Assembly: GCA_032718475.1 (NCBI GenBank)
Contig: JAUCBJ010006691.1
Location: 1 to 64,000, forward strand
Source of the DNA: Nemertoderma westbladi
Taxonomy: Eukaryota > Xenacoelomorpha > Nemertodermatida > Nemertodermatidae
Length of the DNA stretch: 64,000 nt
Reading direction: 5' to 3'
Part shown: positions 25,879-36,784 of the stretch, in pieces
Numbering within the stretch: the first letter of the stretch is position 1
Layout of the letters: the number at the start of each line of letters is the position of its first letter
The notes under the pieces: model-generated
Told to the model about the DNA's origin: nothing
Databases searched by the model: none
What the model saw: the letters and a program-made list of their open reading frames with translations, nothing else
Program-made: the position numbers and the translations under genes

Positions 25879-28800
25879 CCAAGGAATGACTGTACACCAC
25901 CATATGTGATCATCCACAGTAAACCCTTCCACTCTGTTTCCTAAAGGAATGCCTGTTCACCACCATGGGTGATCTTCCACAGTAAACCCTTCCACTCTGT
26001 TTCCTAAAGGAATGCCTGTTCACCACCATGGATGATCTTCCACAGTAAACCCTTCCACTCTGTTTCCTAAAGGAATGCCTATTCACCACCATGGGCTATC
26101 TTCCGCTGTAAACCCTTCCACTCTGTTTCCCAAAGGAATGCCCGTTCACCACCATATGTGATCTTCCACAGTAAACCCTTCCACTCTGTTTCCTAAAGGA
26201 ATGCCTGTTCACCACCATATGTGATCATCCACAGTAAACCCTTCCACTCTGTTTCCTAAAGGAATGCCCGTTCACCACCATATGTGATCATCCACAGTAA
26301 ACCCTTCCACTCTGTTTCCTAAAGGAATGCATGTTCACCACCATGGGTGATCTTCCACAGTATACCCTTCCACTCTGTTTCCTAAAGGAATGCATGTTCA
26401 CCACCATGGGTGATCTTCCACAGTAAACCCTTCCACTCTGTTTCCTAAAGGAATGACTGTTCACCACCATGGGTGATCTTCCACAGTAAACCATTCCACT
26501 CTGTTTCCTAAATGAATGCCTGTTCACCACCATGGGTGATCTTCCACAGTAAACCCTTCCACTCTGTTTCCTAAAGGAATTCCTGTTCACCACCATGGGT
26601 GATCTTTCACAGTAAACCCTTCCCCTCTGTATCCTAAAGGAATGCCTGTTCACCACCATGGGTGATCTTCCACAGTAAACCCTTCCACTCTGTTTCCTAA
26701 AGGAATGCATGTTCACCACCATGGGTGATCTTCCACAGTAAACCCTTCCACTCTTTTTCCTAAAGGAATGCCTGTTCACCACCATGGGTGATCTTCCACA
26801 GTAAACCTTTCCACTCTGTTTGCTAAATGAATGCCTGTTCACCACCATGGGTGATCTTATACAGTAACCCTTCCACTCTCTTTCCTAAAGGAATTCCTGT
26901 TAACCACCATGGGTGATCTTCCACAGTAAACCCTTCCACTCTGTTTCCTAAAGGAATGCCTGTTCAACACCATGGGTAATCTATCACAGTAAACCCTTCC
27001 ACTCTGTTTCCTAAATGAATGCCTGTTCACCACCATGGGTGATCTTATACAGTAACCCTTTAACTCTGTTTCCTAAAGGAATTCCTGTTAACCACCATGG
27101 GTGATCTTCCACAGTAAACCCTTCCACTCTGTTTCCTAAAGGAATGCCTGTTCAACACCATGGGTAATCTATCACAGTAAACCCTTCCACTCTGTTTCCT
27201 AAAGGAATGCCTGTTCAACACCATGGGTAATCTATCACAGTAAACCCTTCCACTCTGTTTCCTAAAGGAATGCCTGTTCAACACCATGGGTGATCTACCA
27301 CAGTAAACCTTTCCACTCTGTTTGCTAAATGAATGCCTGTTCACCACCATGGGTGATCTTATACAGTAACCCTTCCACTCTCTTTCCTAAAGGAATTCCT
27401 GTTAACCACCATGGGTGATCTTCCACAGTAAACCCTTCCACTCTGTTTCCTAAAGGAATGCCTGTTCAACACCATGGGTAATCTATCACAGTAAACCCTT
27501 CCACTCTGTTTCCTAAATGAATGCCTGTTCACCACCATGGGTGATCTTATACAGTAACCCTTTAACTCTGTTTCCTAAAGGAATTCCTGTTCACCACCAT
27601 GGGTGATCTTCCACAGTAAACACTTCCACTCTGTTTCCTAAATGAATGCCTGTTCACCACCATGGGTGATCTTATACAGTAACCCTCCCATTCTGTTTCC
27701 TAAAGGAATTCCTGTTCACCACCATAGATGATCTTCCACAATAAACCCTTCCACTCTTTTTCCTAAAGGAATGCCTGTTCACCACCAAGGGTGATCTTAC
27801 ACAGTAAACCCATCCACTCTGTTTCCTAAATGAATGCCTGTTCACCACCATGGGTGATCTTATACAGTAACCCTCCCATTCTGTTTCCTAAATGAATGCC
27901 TGTTCACCACCATGGGTGATCTTCCACAGTAAACCCTTCCACTCTGTCTCCTAAATGAATGCCTGTTCACCACCATGGGTGATCTTATACAGTAACCCTC
28001 CCATTCTGTTTCCTAAAGGAATTCCTGGTCACCACCATATGTGATCTTCCACAATAAACCCTTCCACTCTGTTTCCTAAAGGAATTCCTGTTCACCACCA
28101 TGGGTGATCTTCCACAGTAAAACCTTCCACTCTGTTTCCTAAAGGAATGCCTGTTCACCACCAAGGGTGATGATCTTACACAGTAAACCCTTCCACTCTG
28201 TTTCCTAAAGGAATTCCTGTTCACCACCATGGGTGATCTTCCTCAGTAAACCCTTCCACTCTATTTCCTAAATGAATGCCTGTTCACCACCATGGGTGAT
28301 CTTCCACAGTAAACCCTTCCACTCCGTTTTCTAAAGGAATGTCTGTTCACCACCATGGGTGATCTTTCACAGTAAACCCTACCACTTTGTTTCCTAAAGG
28401 AATGCCTGTTCACCGCCATGCTGGGTGATCTCCCACAGTAAACCCTTCCACTCTGTTTCCTAAATGAATGCCTGTTCACCACCATGGGTGATCTTCCACA
28501 GTAAACCCTTCCACTCCGTTTTCTAAAGGAATGTCTGTTCACCACCATGGGTGATCTTTCACAGTAAACCCTACCACTTTGTTTCCTAAAGGAATGCCTG
28601 TTCACCGCCATGCTGGGTGATCTTCCACAGTAAACCCTTCCACTCTGTTTCCTAAAGGAATTCCTGTTCACCACCATGGGTGATCTTCCACAGTAAACCC
28701 TTCCACTCTGTTTCCTAAAGAAATGCCTGTTCACCACCATGGGTCTTTCACAGTAAACCCTTCCACTTTGTTTCCTAAAGGAATGCCTGTTCACCACCAT

Positions 28801-29030
28801 GGCGGGTGATCTTCCACAGTAAACCCTTCCACTCTGTTTCCTAAAGGAATTCCTGTTCACCACCATGGGCGATCTTCCACAGTAAACCCTTCCACTCTGT
28901 TTCCTAAAGAAATGCCTGTTCACCACCATGGGTCTTTCACAGTAAACCCTTCCACTCTGTTTCCTAAAGGAATGCCTGTTCACCACCATGGCGGGTGATC
29001 TTCCACAGTAAGCCCTTCCACTCTTTTTCC
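25879..29030 (-). repeat. 63-bp minisatellite, ~50 copies, encoding a 21-aa repeat
   Basis: The unit is GTGATCTTCCACAGTAAACC... with a 63-bp period. On the minus strand it encodes MVVNRHSFRKQSGRVYCGRSP repeats. Open runs of 277, 186 and 96 aa are separated by units with 1-2 bp indels (TATACAGTAACCC variants). Higher-order units are visible, for example in 28261-28990 where a block of about 235 bp is duplicated. It begins ~250 bp downstream of the WDR37 stop on the same strand. Whether it is transcribed or translated is unknown; the indels argue against one long protein. Confidence 0.9.
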
Positions 29031-29120
29031 CCAAGTTGAATTTAATACCGAAATTAAAACTATATATAAAAAACAATATAGAATACAACATCATTCTGAA
29101 TTATTTTTTTCTGCCCACTT

Positions 29121-29126
29121 TTTATT
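29121..29126 (-). promoter_or_regulatory. Candidate polyadenylation signal of the WDR37-like gene
   Basis: AATAAA on the minus strand lies 157 nt downstream of the WDR37 stop codon and before the minisatellite. Confidence 0.5.
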
Positions 29127-29282
29127 CTTAGAGAACAATAAATGGGTCTAATAACCAAACTACATAAATAAAGATATTAATAGAGTCGCAATGACTGCAC
29201 CATTCACTGTTCCTGAAATATTACCGGTACTATTAATTACTAGTCAGTGTAGTAATTCTAAAATACCAGTTCCGTATCAACC

Positions 29283-29414
29283 CTATTGGTGGTGCACGAG
29301 AGTTTGGGTATTTACCTTCCAGCCAATCAGCTGCCGATCAAACCCGCAACTAAATAGATTCGCATTGGATGTATCAGCTGCCCAGGTAACAGCGTTAACC
29401 ATTCGTACATGTCC
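29283..29414 (-). CDS. WDR37: WDR37-like gene, last coding exon
   Basis: Minus-strand exon of 44 codons including TAG. It is preceded by a good acceptor (ATTATTTCAG). It encodes GHVRMVNAVTW...NLFSCGFDRQLIGWKVN and ends VHHQ. This is the last WD blade of the WDR37 family, with the CGFDRQxIGW signature I recall from vertebrate WDR37. The reading frame continues exactly from the exon at 30253-30502, which ends on a codon boundary. WD40 proteins form beta-propeller scaffolds; WDR37 is known to partner PACS proteins. The gene runs right to left, so earlier exons must lie to the right; none could be found in the window. Confidence 0.85.
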   Translation of the reverse strand, partial: GHVRMVNAVTWAADTSNANLFSCGFDRQLIGWKVNTQTLVHHQ

Positions 29415-30252
29415 CTGAAATAATAACAAATCTTATCTTCACTTTCAATAAAAACACAATAAAATTATTATACAGCACATAACAGGAAATGTGTAGTTAA
29501 CATGTATATTTAGATGGTAACCATATATCAAAATTGTAACATTCCGAAACGACGTAATGAACTTTTAAAAACTGCATAAATAAAACTTGAATAATAAAGT
29601 TTATAAATTATGGATAAATTGTAATTAAACTTTAGAAGAAAATGTTGTTGTTAATTATTATAACAAATTTCATAAAAACATTCCAAAGTTAGATCAATTT
29701 AACTTCCGTTTACGGTACGTCTGCTAGTTGGTATTATAAATTCAGTAATCCTGAATAACAGGATTTATTTGTGGTTCTCCAGTCTATATAAAATCTCCAT
29801 TGACTAAAAGTTGGAAAAGTAGAAAAACTTGGAAAAAAGTTCAAAAAACTTTAAGAAACTCGCACATATATCAGCCGCACGGAAACGGGCGCATAGTGAT
29901 GTTAACATTTTGGAATAAAACATATTTTTGTATGGCAATCTTCAGACCGGCTACGTCAGAGCTCAGTTTGTCAGGAATTTCCCTGACATTTATATTAAAC
30001 CATTCAAAAACATTATCTAACTGTATTTCAGTGACTGCATGGACCCTAAAATTTTTCAACAAAATTTTCACATGCAATTAATGGAATTATCCAAATTCAC
30101 CGAAATGCTTATTTTAGAGTTTTTTGTGATGACCATAATACTCCCTAATTAAATCAGCCATGTGAACATAACCCTGGAAAAAAAAGAATCCTAATCAGTT
30201 AAACCTAACCACAATACTACTAAACCAATTAATCACCCCATAACTGACTAAC
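29415..30252 (-). other. WDR37-like last intron
   Basis: An 838-bp intron between the two exons, with donor GT at 30251-30252 (AAG|GTTAGT) and acceptor AG at 29415-29416. It is AT-rich, and no inserted element is recognised. Confidence 0.75.
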
Positions 30253-30502
30253 CTTAGTGTTAGTGCGAGGTAATCTAGCCAATCGCGCCCCATTAATATC
30301 ATAGATACGTATATTCCTGTTGTCCAATGGGAGAGCGATAATGTTGGTCCCGGGCTGGACAGCGAGACGGTTGACAGGACTGTCTGTACGGATGACCACC
30401 ATGGGGGAGCGCATGTTCTTCATGTCCCAGATCTTACAGGTCTGATCATCCGACCCTGATATGATCTTATCATCGGATGCAAATATTGCAGTAGTTAACG
30501 GT
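30253..30502 (-). CDS. WDR37: WDR37-like gene, penultimate exon
   Basis: A 250-bp minus-strand exon bounded by acceptor TATTTCAG and donor AAG|GTTAGT. It encodes TTAIFASDDKIISGSDDQTC, followed by a KIWDMKNMRSP stretch and then ALPLDNRNIRIYDINGARLA and RLPRTNTK. The GSDDQTCKIWD motif is a canonical WD repeat end, and the MKNMRSP...IALPLDNR...RLARLPR series is characteristic of WDR37. It splices in phase to 29414. Together the two exons give about 126 C-terminal residues. No upstream exon is visible between 30503 and the right edge, so the upstream intron is long or the exons are outside. Confidence 0.88.
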
Positions 30503-30590
30503 CTGAAATAGTATAATATTGTTGTCTTAAATGGTTCGAAATGATACAGTGGTCGACCTGGTGTAAAATATTTCAGTAATAAATAAAATT

Positions 30591-30609
30591 ATATATATAT
30601 ATATATATT
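30591..30609. repeat. (TA)n microsatellite
   Basis: A short run of alternating TA inside the presumed WDR37 intron. Confidence 0.9.
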
Positions 30610-31769
30610 GCAGTCGTCTATGTCAGGTCAGGTATTCTGGGTCATTGATTCAGAAAACTTGCCACATCCTTGCAGCATAAAGGAGGTGCCACCTGTGCTG
30701 CATAGACCCTCATACTATGGGCAAAATCTGGTCCTGTAATTAGAACCTCTTTCGTTCTGTGATAGGAATGCCCTTGGTCCTGGGTTTATTCATTCATTTC
30801 ATTCATTTCAACATAGAAACCAGGCAGGCTGGCACTTTTAATCATAATTATTTGAATAATATAAAACCCATATTCACATTTATGGCACAAATAAAAACTG
30901 AACAACATGGTGGCACGAAGAGTATATACAGGATCGATTTCACCATTAATTATTAGTAAGTTCTAATACGACACAGTTAAACTATATATACATAGGCTTT
31001 TTCATATTAAAATGGTCGAACCAAGAAACAATTTCACCAATAGTTAGTAGTGGGTTCTGTTTATAGTAAAATATAAGGGCAATTATCTAAACCACTCATA
31101 TAAGTTTGTAATTATATTATTCACGTAGCAATAATGGCGACACAAATCAGGGCCATGAATAAAATATGGTGAGACAGGCATTATTGTCTACAAGTGAAGG
31201 ACGCGCCATGTCCCAGGTGATCCATTTAAGGTGGTCTTAACACGTTGTGGGGTCTTCGAGCAGCACGTGCTCAAATGTTCAATGACTGAGCAGCGACTAA
31301 TTAACAAATTTATGAGAGATTCATTGACTAGCTACAGACAGATCAATATTGTAACATAGTTTAATGTTTGATTCAATTAGAGGCACAAATTAAAAAGGCT
31401 ACAAATATATAGGGTTGAATAATTAAATTAATCACCCATTAAATGGTAGCCAAATATAAGTTGCAATCTATATAAATTTTTAAATTCAGTAGTGTGCGTG
31501 TGTTGTGTATTGATTCCGTAGATTTCATGTTGAAATAGCGTTTAATTCAATTTCTATTTAATTATTCAGGCATACTAATACACACATTAAATTAGTTCAT
31601 GTGTGTTAAGTGTGTAAGATTTTATTGTTTCGTCACGAAACCATTAGGGCACAGAAACTGACGGAATCTTCGCGAATTTCGCAAACGTCGCAAACTTCGG
31701 GTATTTTTTTCTACAATTTTGACTCCTTAAGCAAAAGAGTCCCGAATGAGTGTTTTAACCTTTATTTTT
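30610..31769. other. Presumed WDR37 intron sequence, nothing recognised
   Basis: About 1.2 kb of AT-rich DNA. Both strands were read for WD-repeat exons and none was found. A stretch at 30630-30750 looks like a decayed interspersed repeat but could not be assigned. Confidence 0.4.
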
Positions 31770-32045
31770 TTGTGATTTTGAGTGCTTTTTTATATTAGTG
31801 AATGTTCTAGAACCTTAGTAGATTTTTTATGGTATATAGCTAGTATTTTTTACTAGCTAGTAATTTTTGGAAATTATTTTGGTCATTAATATTTTAACCT
31901 GAAATATCATGGACTTTCACATTTTTATAATTTCAAAAAATACTAGCTAGCAAAAAAACACTAGCTATCATAAAAAACATATCTACTAATGTTGTAAAAC
32001 TTTCACCAATACCAAAAAAATTAAAAAACTCTAAAAAAGGATTGG
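31770..32045. repeat. Long imperfect palindrome (foldback)
   Basis: The arms 31770-31880 and 31930-32045 are inverted copies, best in the core. GTAGATTTTTTATG...TAGCTAGTATTTTTT pairs with AATACTAGCTAGCAAAAA...CATAAAAAACATATCTAC. The ~50-bp centre is the loop. It could be a foldback or MITE-like element, or a hairpin RNA source. Confidence 0.65.
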
Positions 32046-32349
32046 TGAAAAATGGCTGGGGTGTCGACAGGGCGAAGTAGGGACCGTGTTGCTTAACCCC
32101 TTAGACCCTATGACGTCCACTGAACGTCACAATGGACAGCACGAAGACGTGCAGTGGCCGTCATGCTGGAATACATGTTTTATTGGAAGGCTCTTGGAGT
32201 AGGTATACTGGTGGATAGTATTAATGACATTTATTGCTCTTCATGGCATAAAATCCATTCTGTACTGTAAATAGGCTGTATTGTAGACTGTATTATTATT
32301 AGTGTTAGGTATATGGCGTAATGCCAACCACAGTACAGTAGTTCAGACT
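32046..32349. other. Unassigned sequence
   Basis: About 300 bp including CACTGAACGTCACAATGGACAG. No gene or repeat is recognised except where it grades into the tandem repeat to the right. Confidence 0.3.
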
Positions 32350-33090
32350 GACAGGGAGACCGATAGACAGACAGACTAGATTTATGTAAACGTGTAAACT
32401 GACATCAAAAATGAAATCAGTGTATGCTATACCGGAATAATAGGAAGTCGTTTCCTTGTCCCCAGCTTACATTAATGGTTGATGCACCAGTACTGCCTGG
32501 TAGAAGGGGATAATTGGTGTTTCAAAACAGCTGATGAGTAGGTAACAATACAGATTGGGTTTGGAATTTCCTATAATAGGAGTTAGATGAATTGAATGTA
32601 TTTCATGGAACCGAATACAATCAGCAACCCTTAAAACCCCCATAGCGAGAATGTTGGTTAGTTAGTATACTTTCTTAAGTTTTCACAGACTGACTGACAG
32701 AAAGACCGACAGCCAGACAGACTAGATTTTTTTAAACGTGAAAACTGACATCTGAAATAAAATTAGCACCCATTAAAACCCCCATAACGAGAATGTTAGT
32801 TAGTTTGTATTCTTTTTTAAGTTTTGACAGACTACTGACTGACAGAAAGACCGACAAACAGACAGACTAGATTTATGTAAACCTGAAAACTGACATCAGA
32901 AATGAAATCAGCACCCCTAAAACCCCCATAGCGAGAATGTTAGTTAATTTGAATTCTCTTTTATGTTTTGACAGACTGACTGACAGAAAGACCGACAGAC
33001 AGACAGACTAGATTTATGTAAACGTGAAAACTGACATCAGAAATGTAATCAACACTCTTTAAAACCCCCATAGCGAGAATGTTAGCGACA
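32350..33090. repeat. ~143-bp tandem repeat, about 4-5 degenerate units
   Basis: Units share CAGACAGACTAGATTTATGT, CTGACATCAGAAATGAAATC and CCCCCATAGCGAGAATGTTA. The last motif recurs at about 32647, 32789, 32933 and 33074, giving a 141-144 bp period. The first unit (about 32350) is diverged and separated from the rest by unrelated sequence. Confidence 0.8.
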
Positions 33091-33345
33091 AGTTTTAATT
33101 ATTAACCATATTTCGTAAGATATATTTTAAAACATTTATTTATTAATAATGCAATAACTGAATAACCAGATAACGGAAAGACAAAGCGAATTGAAACTTT
33201 TAATTACTAATAATAATTGTGGTGAGAGGTGATGGAAATCAAGCATATATGTTATGTTATGGAACACGCGTTGGTAGGCACAGGCAAATGAACTGATGTC
33301 TGTTGAGATGTATTGAAGGAGCACTATTCCTTCTACTGGACTACT

Positions 33346-33600
33346 ATGTGGGGCGAGCCACGAAGTGAGTGAGCCTTAGCGTAGGGGTACCATTAATCAA
33401 CCTGTCGTTCTGTCGCGTTTTTTTTCAGTATTTTATTTTAAACGTTAATAACTCGGCCAATCCTTGATGAAATCTATCCAAACTTGGTACACATGTTGTT
33501 TGGCAAAAGTTTGAAAATTTTCCACGTAGAATTTGCGTGGGGCCTTCGTGCAGCATCAGTGTAACTGTTATTGCAGTTATAATAAATTTATTTATCCAAA
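33346..33600 (+). repeat. Dispersed repeat family starting GGGGCGAGCCACGAAG
   Basis: It shares its start with 54419-54680. It also shares the segment TTGATGAAATCTATCCAAAC...TTGGTACACATG with that copy and with inverted copies at 22939-23570 and 24505-24950. There is no ORF; it is likely a SINE or a non-autonomous element. Confidence 0.6.
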
Positions 33601-33984
33601 TTTAAAATGCGTTAAATTATTATTACTGTAGGATAAATCAGCTGGGTTTCTGACAAATTTTGCAATACATTGGGGCTGTCTGCCAATCTGCATGTACCAT
33701 GTGTACCGGTAGTGTCAGGCTGTACTCAATCCCTGAATCGAGAATCCTGCAATCAGTCAATACTGCAATACTGGTCAGCCGGTACCATACACTGCAGACA
33801 TGCCATATCATGTAATCTAATTAAACATGGCCCGGGCAATCCTTGCGGTGATTATAGTTTAGGCCTAATTAGCCCAGTCCCGCACCGGTAATAATAATAT
33901 AATAGTTTAGATAGTTACCGCTAATCATTCAGTCATTGGCACGGTACACCGTATTGCTGTACTGCCGTTGTAGTGCGCACCGTA
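33601..33984. other. Sequence upstream of duplication copy B
   Basis: About 380 bp with several TACCGGTA-like palindromes. No gene is supported. Confidence 0.35.
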
Positions 33985-34960
33985 GGTACCACCCTACTAC
34001 GGGTACCGGCTGACCGGTGGCAACTAGCACTTCAGCACTTGCACAGCAACAGCACTACCGGCGATACACCTGTTGGAATTTATGTAGAGTTTGCTCAACA
34101 GTACAGATATAAAATAGTTATCTAAATTATATATATTACTATTGACAAGTATTGAAATATATACCGTTATTCGTGTTATCAGTATTTGCAACATCTGACA
34201 TTGAAGAGGTGAGAGAAGATGAATACCGGCACTCAACAAAACCAACGCTTATCACAGGTCGGTATGGTTACCTCGAAACCGACGCGACTGTCCACTCGAA
34301 TACAACTTCAAAACACAAACGCCAACAATAAACTGAAAGCGAATCGAACGTCTTCAGAAGAATCTGTCATTGGGACGAAGAAAAGGAAGCCGAAACCACG
34401 GGAATGGACCACAGCTAAGATTGAATGCTCCCATTGTCAGAGTTCCTGGACCGAAATTGAAACACCAATTGCCGATGGGCTTGATCTCTCAAACCAAAAC
34501 TTCCTCTGCGGGGTTTGCGCGGCAGTAAAGATTGAAAGTCTGGAAGCTGGCATCCCTAGGTATTATTATTATAAAGAGCGTCAGCCTGCGTTTAATAAAT
34601 ACATTTTAATACAAAACAGGTCGAACGCAAAGAGGCTTATAATGAAGACGAGTACTGCATTGATTATATTCCTATAAACCACCTGGCTTTGCATATTGAA
34701 CGTGCGTTTGGAAATAAGTTCGTGCTACCCTTCCGTGGGTGGTAGATGTCGCGGTTATGTATTGGTGGGTGGGGGGGGGGGGGGGGGGGGGGTGCAGATT
34801 AAAAGGGGTGAACACGTACTGTCCCCCTTTCTTTGATTAATTGGTGGTGTGGGTTAATCTCTCATAACCTGATTTTGTGATACAGTCGCACAATTTTTAT
34901 TTGTATCTCATAACTGGGCCTCGTGGTGCGCGAAGGCCCCACGAACGTGTCCTTGTGTAC
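33985..34960 (+). repeat. Duplicated ~975-bp block, copy B
   Basis: The partner of 23571-24545. The G tract at 34771-34792 is longer here. Flanking sequences of the two copies differ, so the boundaries near GGTACCACCC and GAACGTGTC mark the duplicated unit. Confidence 0.85.
34219..34677 (+). CDS. 152-aa Cys-rich ORF of unknown function, copy B
   Basis: The same ORF as 23814-24272 with about five substitutions (for example SHVG to SQVG, KPAR to KPTR, KKSKPKL to KKRKPKP). It keeps the CSHC and CGVC pairs and the same putative splice donor after GIPR. Survival of the whole frame in both copies with a roughly even mix of silent and replacement changes is compatible with a young duplication without strong selection. 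Confidence 0.4.
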   Translation: MNTGTQQNQRLSQVGMVTSKPTRLSTRIQLQNTNANNKLKANRTSSEESVIGTKKRKPKPREWTTAKIECSHCQSSWTEIETPIADGLDLSNQNFLCGVCAAVKIESLEAGIPRYYYYKERQPAFNKYILIQNRSNAKRLIMKTSTALIIFL

Positions 34961-35769
34961 TAGCCTAGGCACTGGCTTGGTCAAAGACTTTAGCTTGCAA
35001 TGTTTCTAATGTAAAACTTCAAGAAATATTATTGGGCACGGCTGCCCTTGCCATGCCTTAGGCTCTATGGGGGAGAATGGAATCAGGGTATGAATTTACA
35101 ATGTTAATTATGTTTAAATCAATTAAAAATACATTTATTAACGCAAATCACTTGAAAAAATAAAAAACTATAATGGAATGGGGTACATGGATTCCAGATA
35201 TCTAATTTCTGTGCAAAATAACTTTAATCGTATGGTGCTAAACAATTAATTTCCATGGAGAGACCGTTCAAAATGACTCAACCATACAATTTAGCTGAAG
35301 ATATTAACTTCGATTATGGCTTCCGACATTTATGGCTACCGACACACACACACACACACCTATACGGGTTAACTATGGATTCTGTGGACAAGCTCACAAC
35401 CAAGGGATCTGTGGACGTACTTCTTCATTAAATATCTAGAGAACTATCCAATGAAAATCCTTCAAATTTTCAAATTAGCTTCCTAATGAGTAATGGGAAA
35501 TGTTTGCTTTTCAAAATTTAAAATTTTTCCAATATTTCAAAAATCATTTTTTTACATTCACTGTGCGGACATTGCTTTTGGTGACGTCATAGTTATGTGT
35601 GTTGTGCCTGAGTGTGTTTAGTGATGTCCACAAACCCCAACTGGGGACAAGACACATACGAAAATTAATGTCCACAGTCCACAACTAGTGTAACACATAC
35701 AGTATATGGGAAAAGAAACTGAAATGCTTTGTTTTTATGCAACTTCATGGATATGATTCTAGTAATTGG
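34961..35769. other. AT-rich intergenic sequence with (CA)n
   Basis: It contains a short CA microsatellite at 35342-35359 and scattered GGGGAC/GTCCAC words near the inverted-repeat element. No gene is seen. Confidence 0.4.
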
Positions 35770-36500
35770 ACTACTTGGTCGGGTCAGTCCATAGAGATAA
35801 TGTTCTTTTATTGTTTTTATACACTCGTGAATAATTATTGTAAAAGTTAATATTTCCCTATTAGTTACCTAAGGACTACTTGTGGTACAAGTTTCCTTAG
35901 TTTACTCAGTTACTATAACAATGGGTTATCATTTAGTCGATAGCGATAGCGCTGAACAATCCCGCCTGTAAAGCAATGCATACAAGTTAGCATGTAGCAA
36001 TTTGTTTTGAAAATACTTGCAGTCTCAAGAAATATACCGTAATACTGCCATCACTGCTCAAAATATTCTTTTTTTCTGCGGGAAGACTAATTAATTGTAG
36101 GTTGTATAGAAATACAAATAGAGTGGCGCACAACAATTAATGATATAACTCTTATCATTCAATTATATTAATTATGAATTTTATGCTTTAAAATTATTTG
36201 GACCCTTCTACAGTACGTATTGTAAGAGCAATAGACGCTAAGAATATGTCTTATATAATAAATTAACGAGAACACACCGTTCTAAATACTGTCCATTGCG
36301 CACATCTGGGGACATTAGTTTTTGTATTGTTTTTCTGCAGGCCATACGGTATGTAGTTGCAATGGACATTAAGAAATTTTTTTATATATTGACGAAAACA
36401 CACCGTTCTAAATACTGTCCCTTGCGCATATCTGGGGACATTAGTTTTTTTAGTGCTGGGAGTATTATAATAGGCCCTACGTATAGTTGCAATGAATGTT
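35770..36500 (+). repeat. Left arm of a ~0.75-kb inverted repeat element
   Basis: It is the reverse complement of 44110-43287 with moderate divergence. Matches include TTGTTTTTATACACTCGTGA, the 36335-36375 segment with GGCCATACGGTATGTAGTTG, and the tandem units GCGCATCTGGGGACATTAG. The GTCCC/GGGAC-bearing unit of ~115 bp is repeated three times within the arm and onward to 36580, perhaps as subterminal protein-binding sites. Confidence 0.7.
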
Positions 36501-36599
36501 AAGAATATTTAATATATTTAGCAAAAACATACCATTGAAAATACTGTCCTTTACGCACATCTGGGGACATTGGTTTTTCTATAGGTGAGATAGGCTCTA

Positions 36600-36680
36600 C
36601 GTGAACCATGTCCTGGAATATAGTGTCGTCATACAGGCACCTGACCCCCCCCCCCCCCCCAGGGTTTTTTCTAAATATGT
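36600..36680. repeat. Short dispersed repeat ending in a C tract
   Basis: CATGTCCTGGAATATAGTGT followed by CGTCAT.CAGGCACCTGA and 16 C residues (36645-36660). A near copy lies at 55850-55930, also with a C tract. Confidence 0.6.
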
Positions 36681-36784
36681 TAGGGAAATTTATAAATGAA
36701 AATAGCGATTTATAAATTTTTATACTTGTTTAGAAATTGGTCACATAGAGACTAACCAATTCGCGCGGGAAGGTTTTAAACTTT

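Noticed and set aside
25910-29094. The 21-aa repeat frames as a confirmed protein gene
   Set aside because: Units with 1-2 bp indels break the frame many times, and no conserved start, splice or flank was found; kept as a minisatellite with an open question.
30759-33324. Further WDR37 exons to the right of 30502
   Set aside because: The minus strand was read for WD-repeat signatures and none could be supported.
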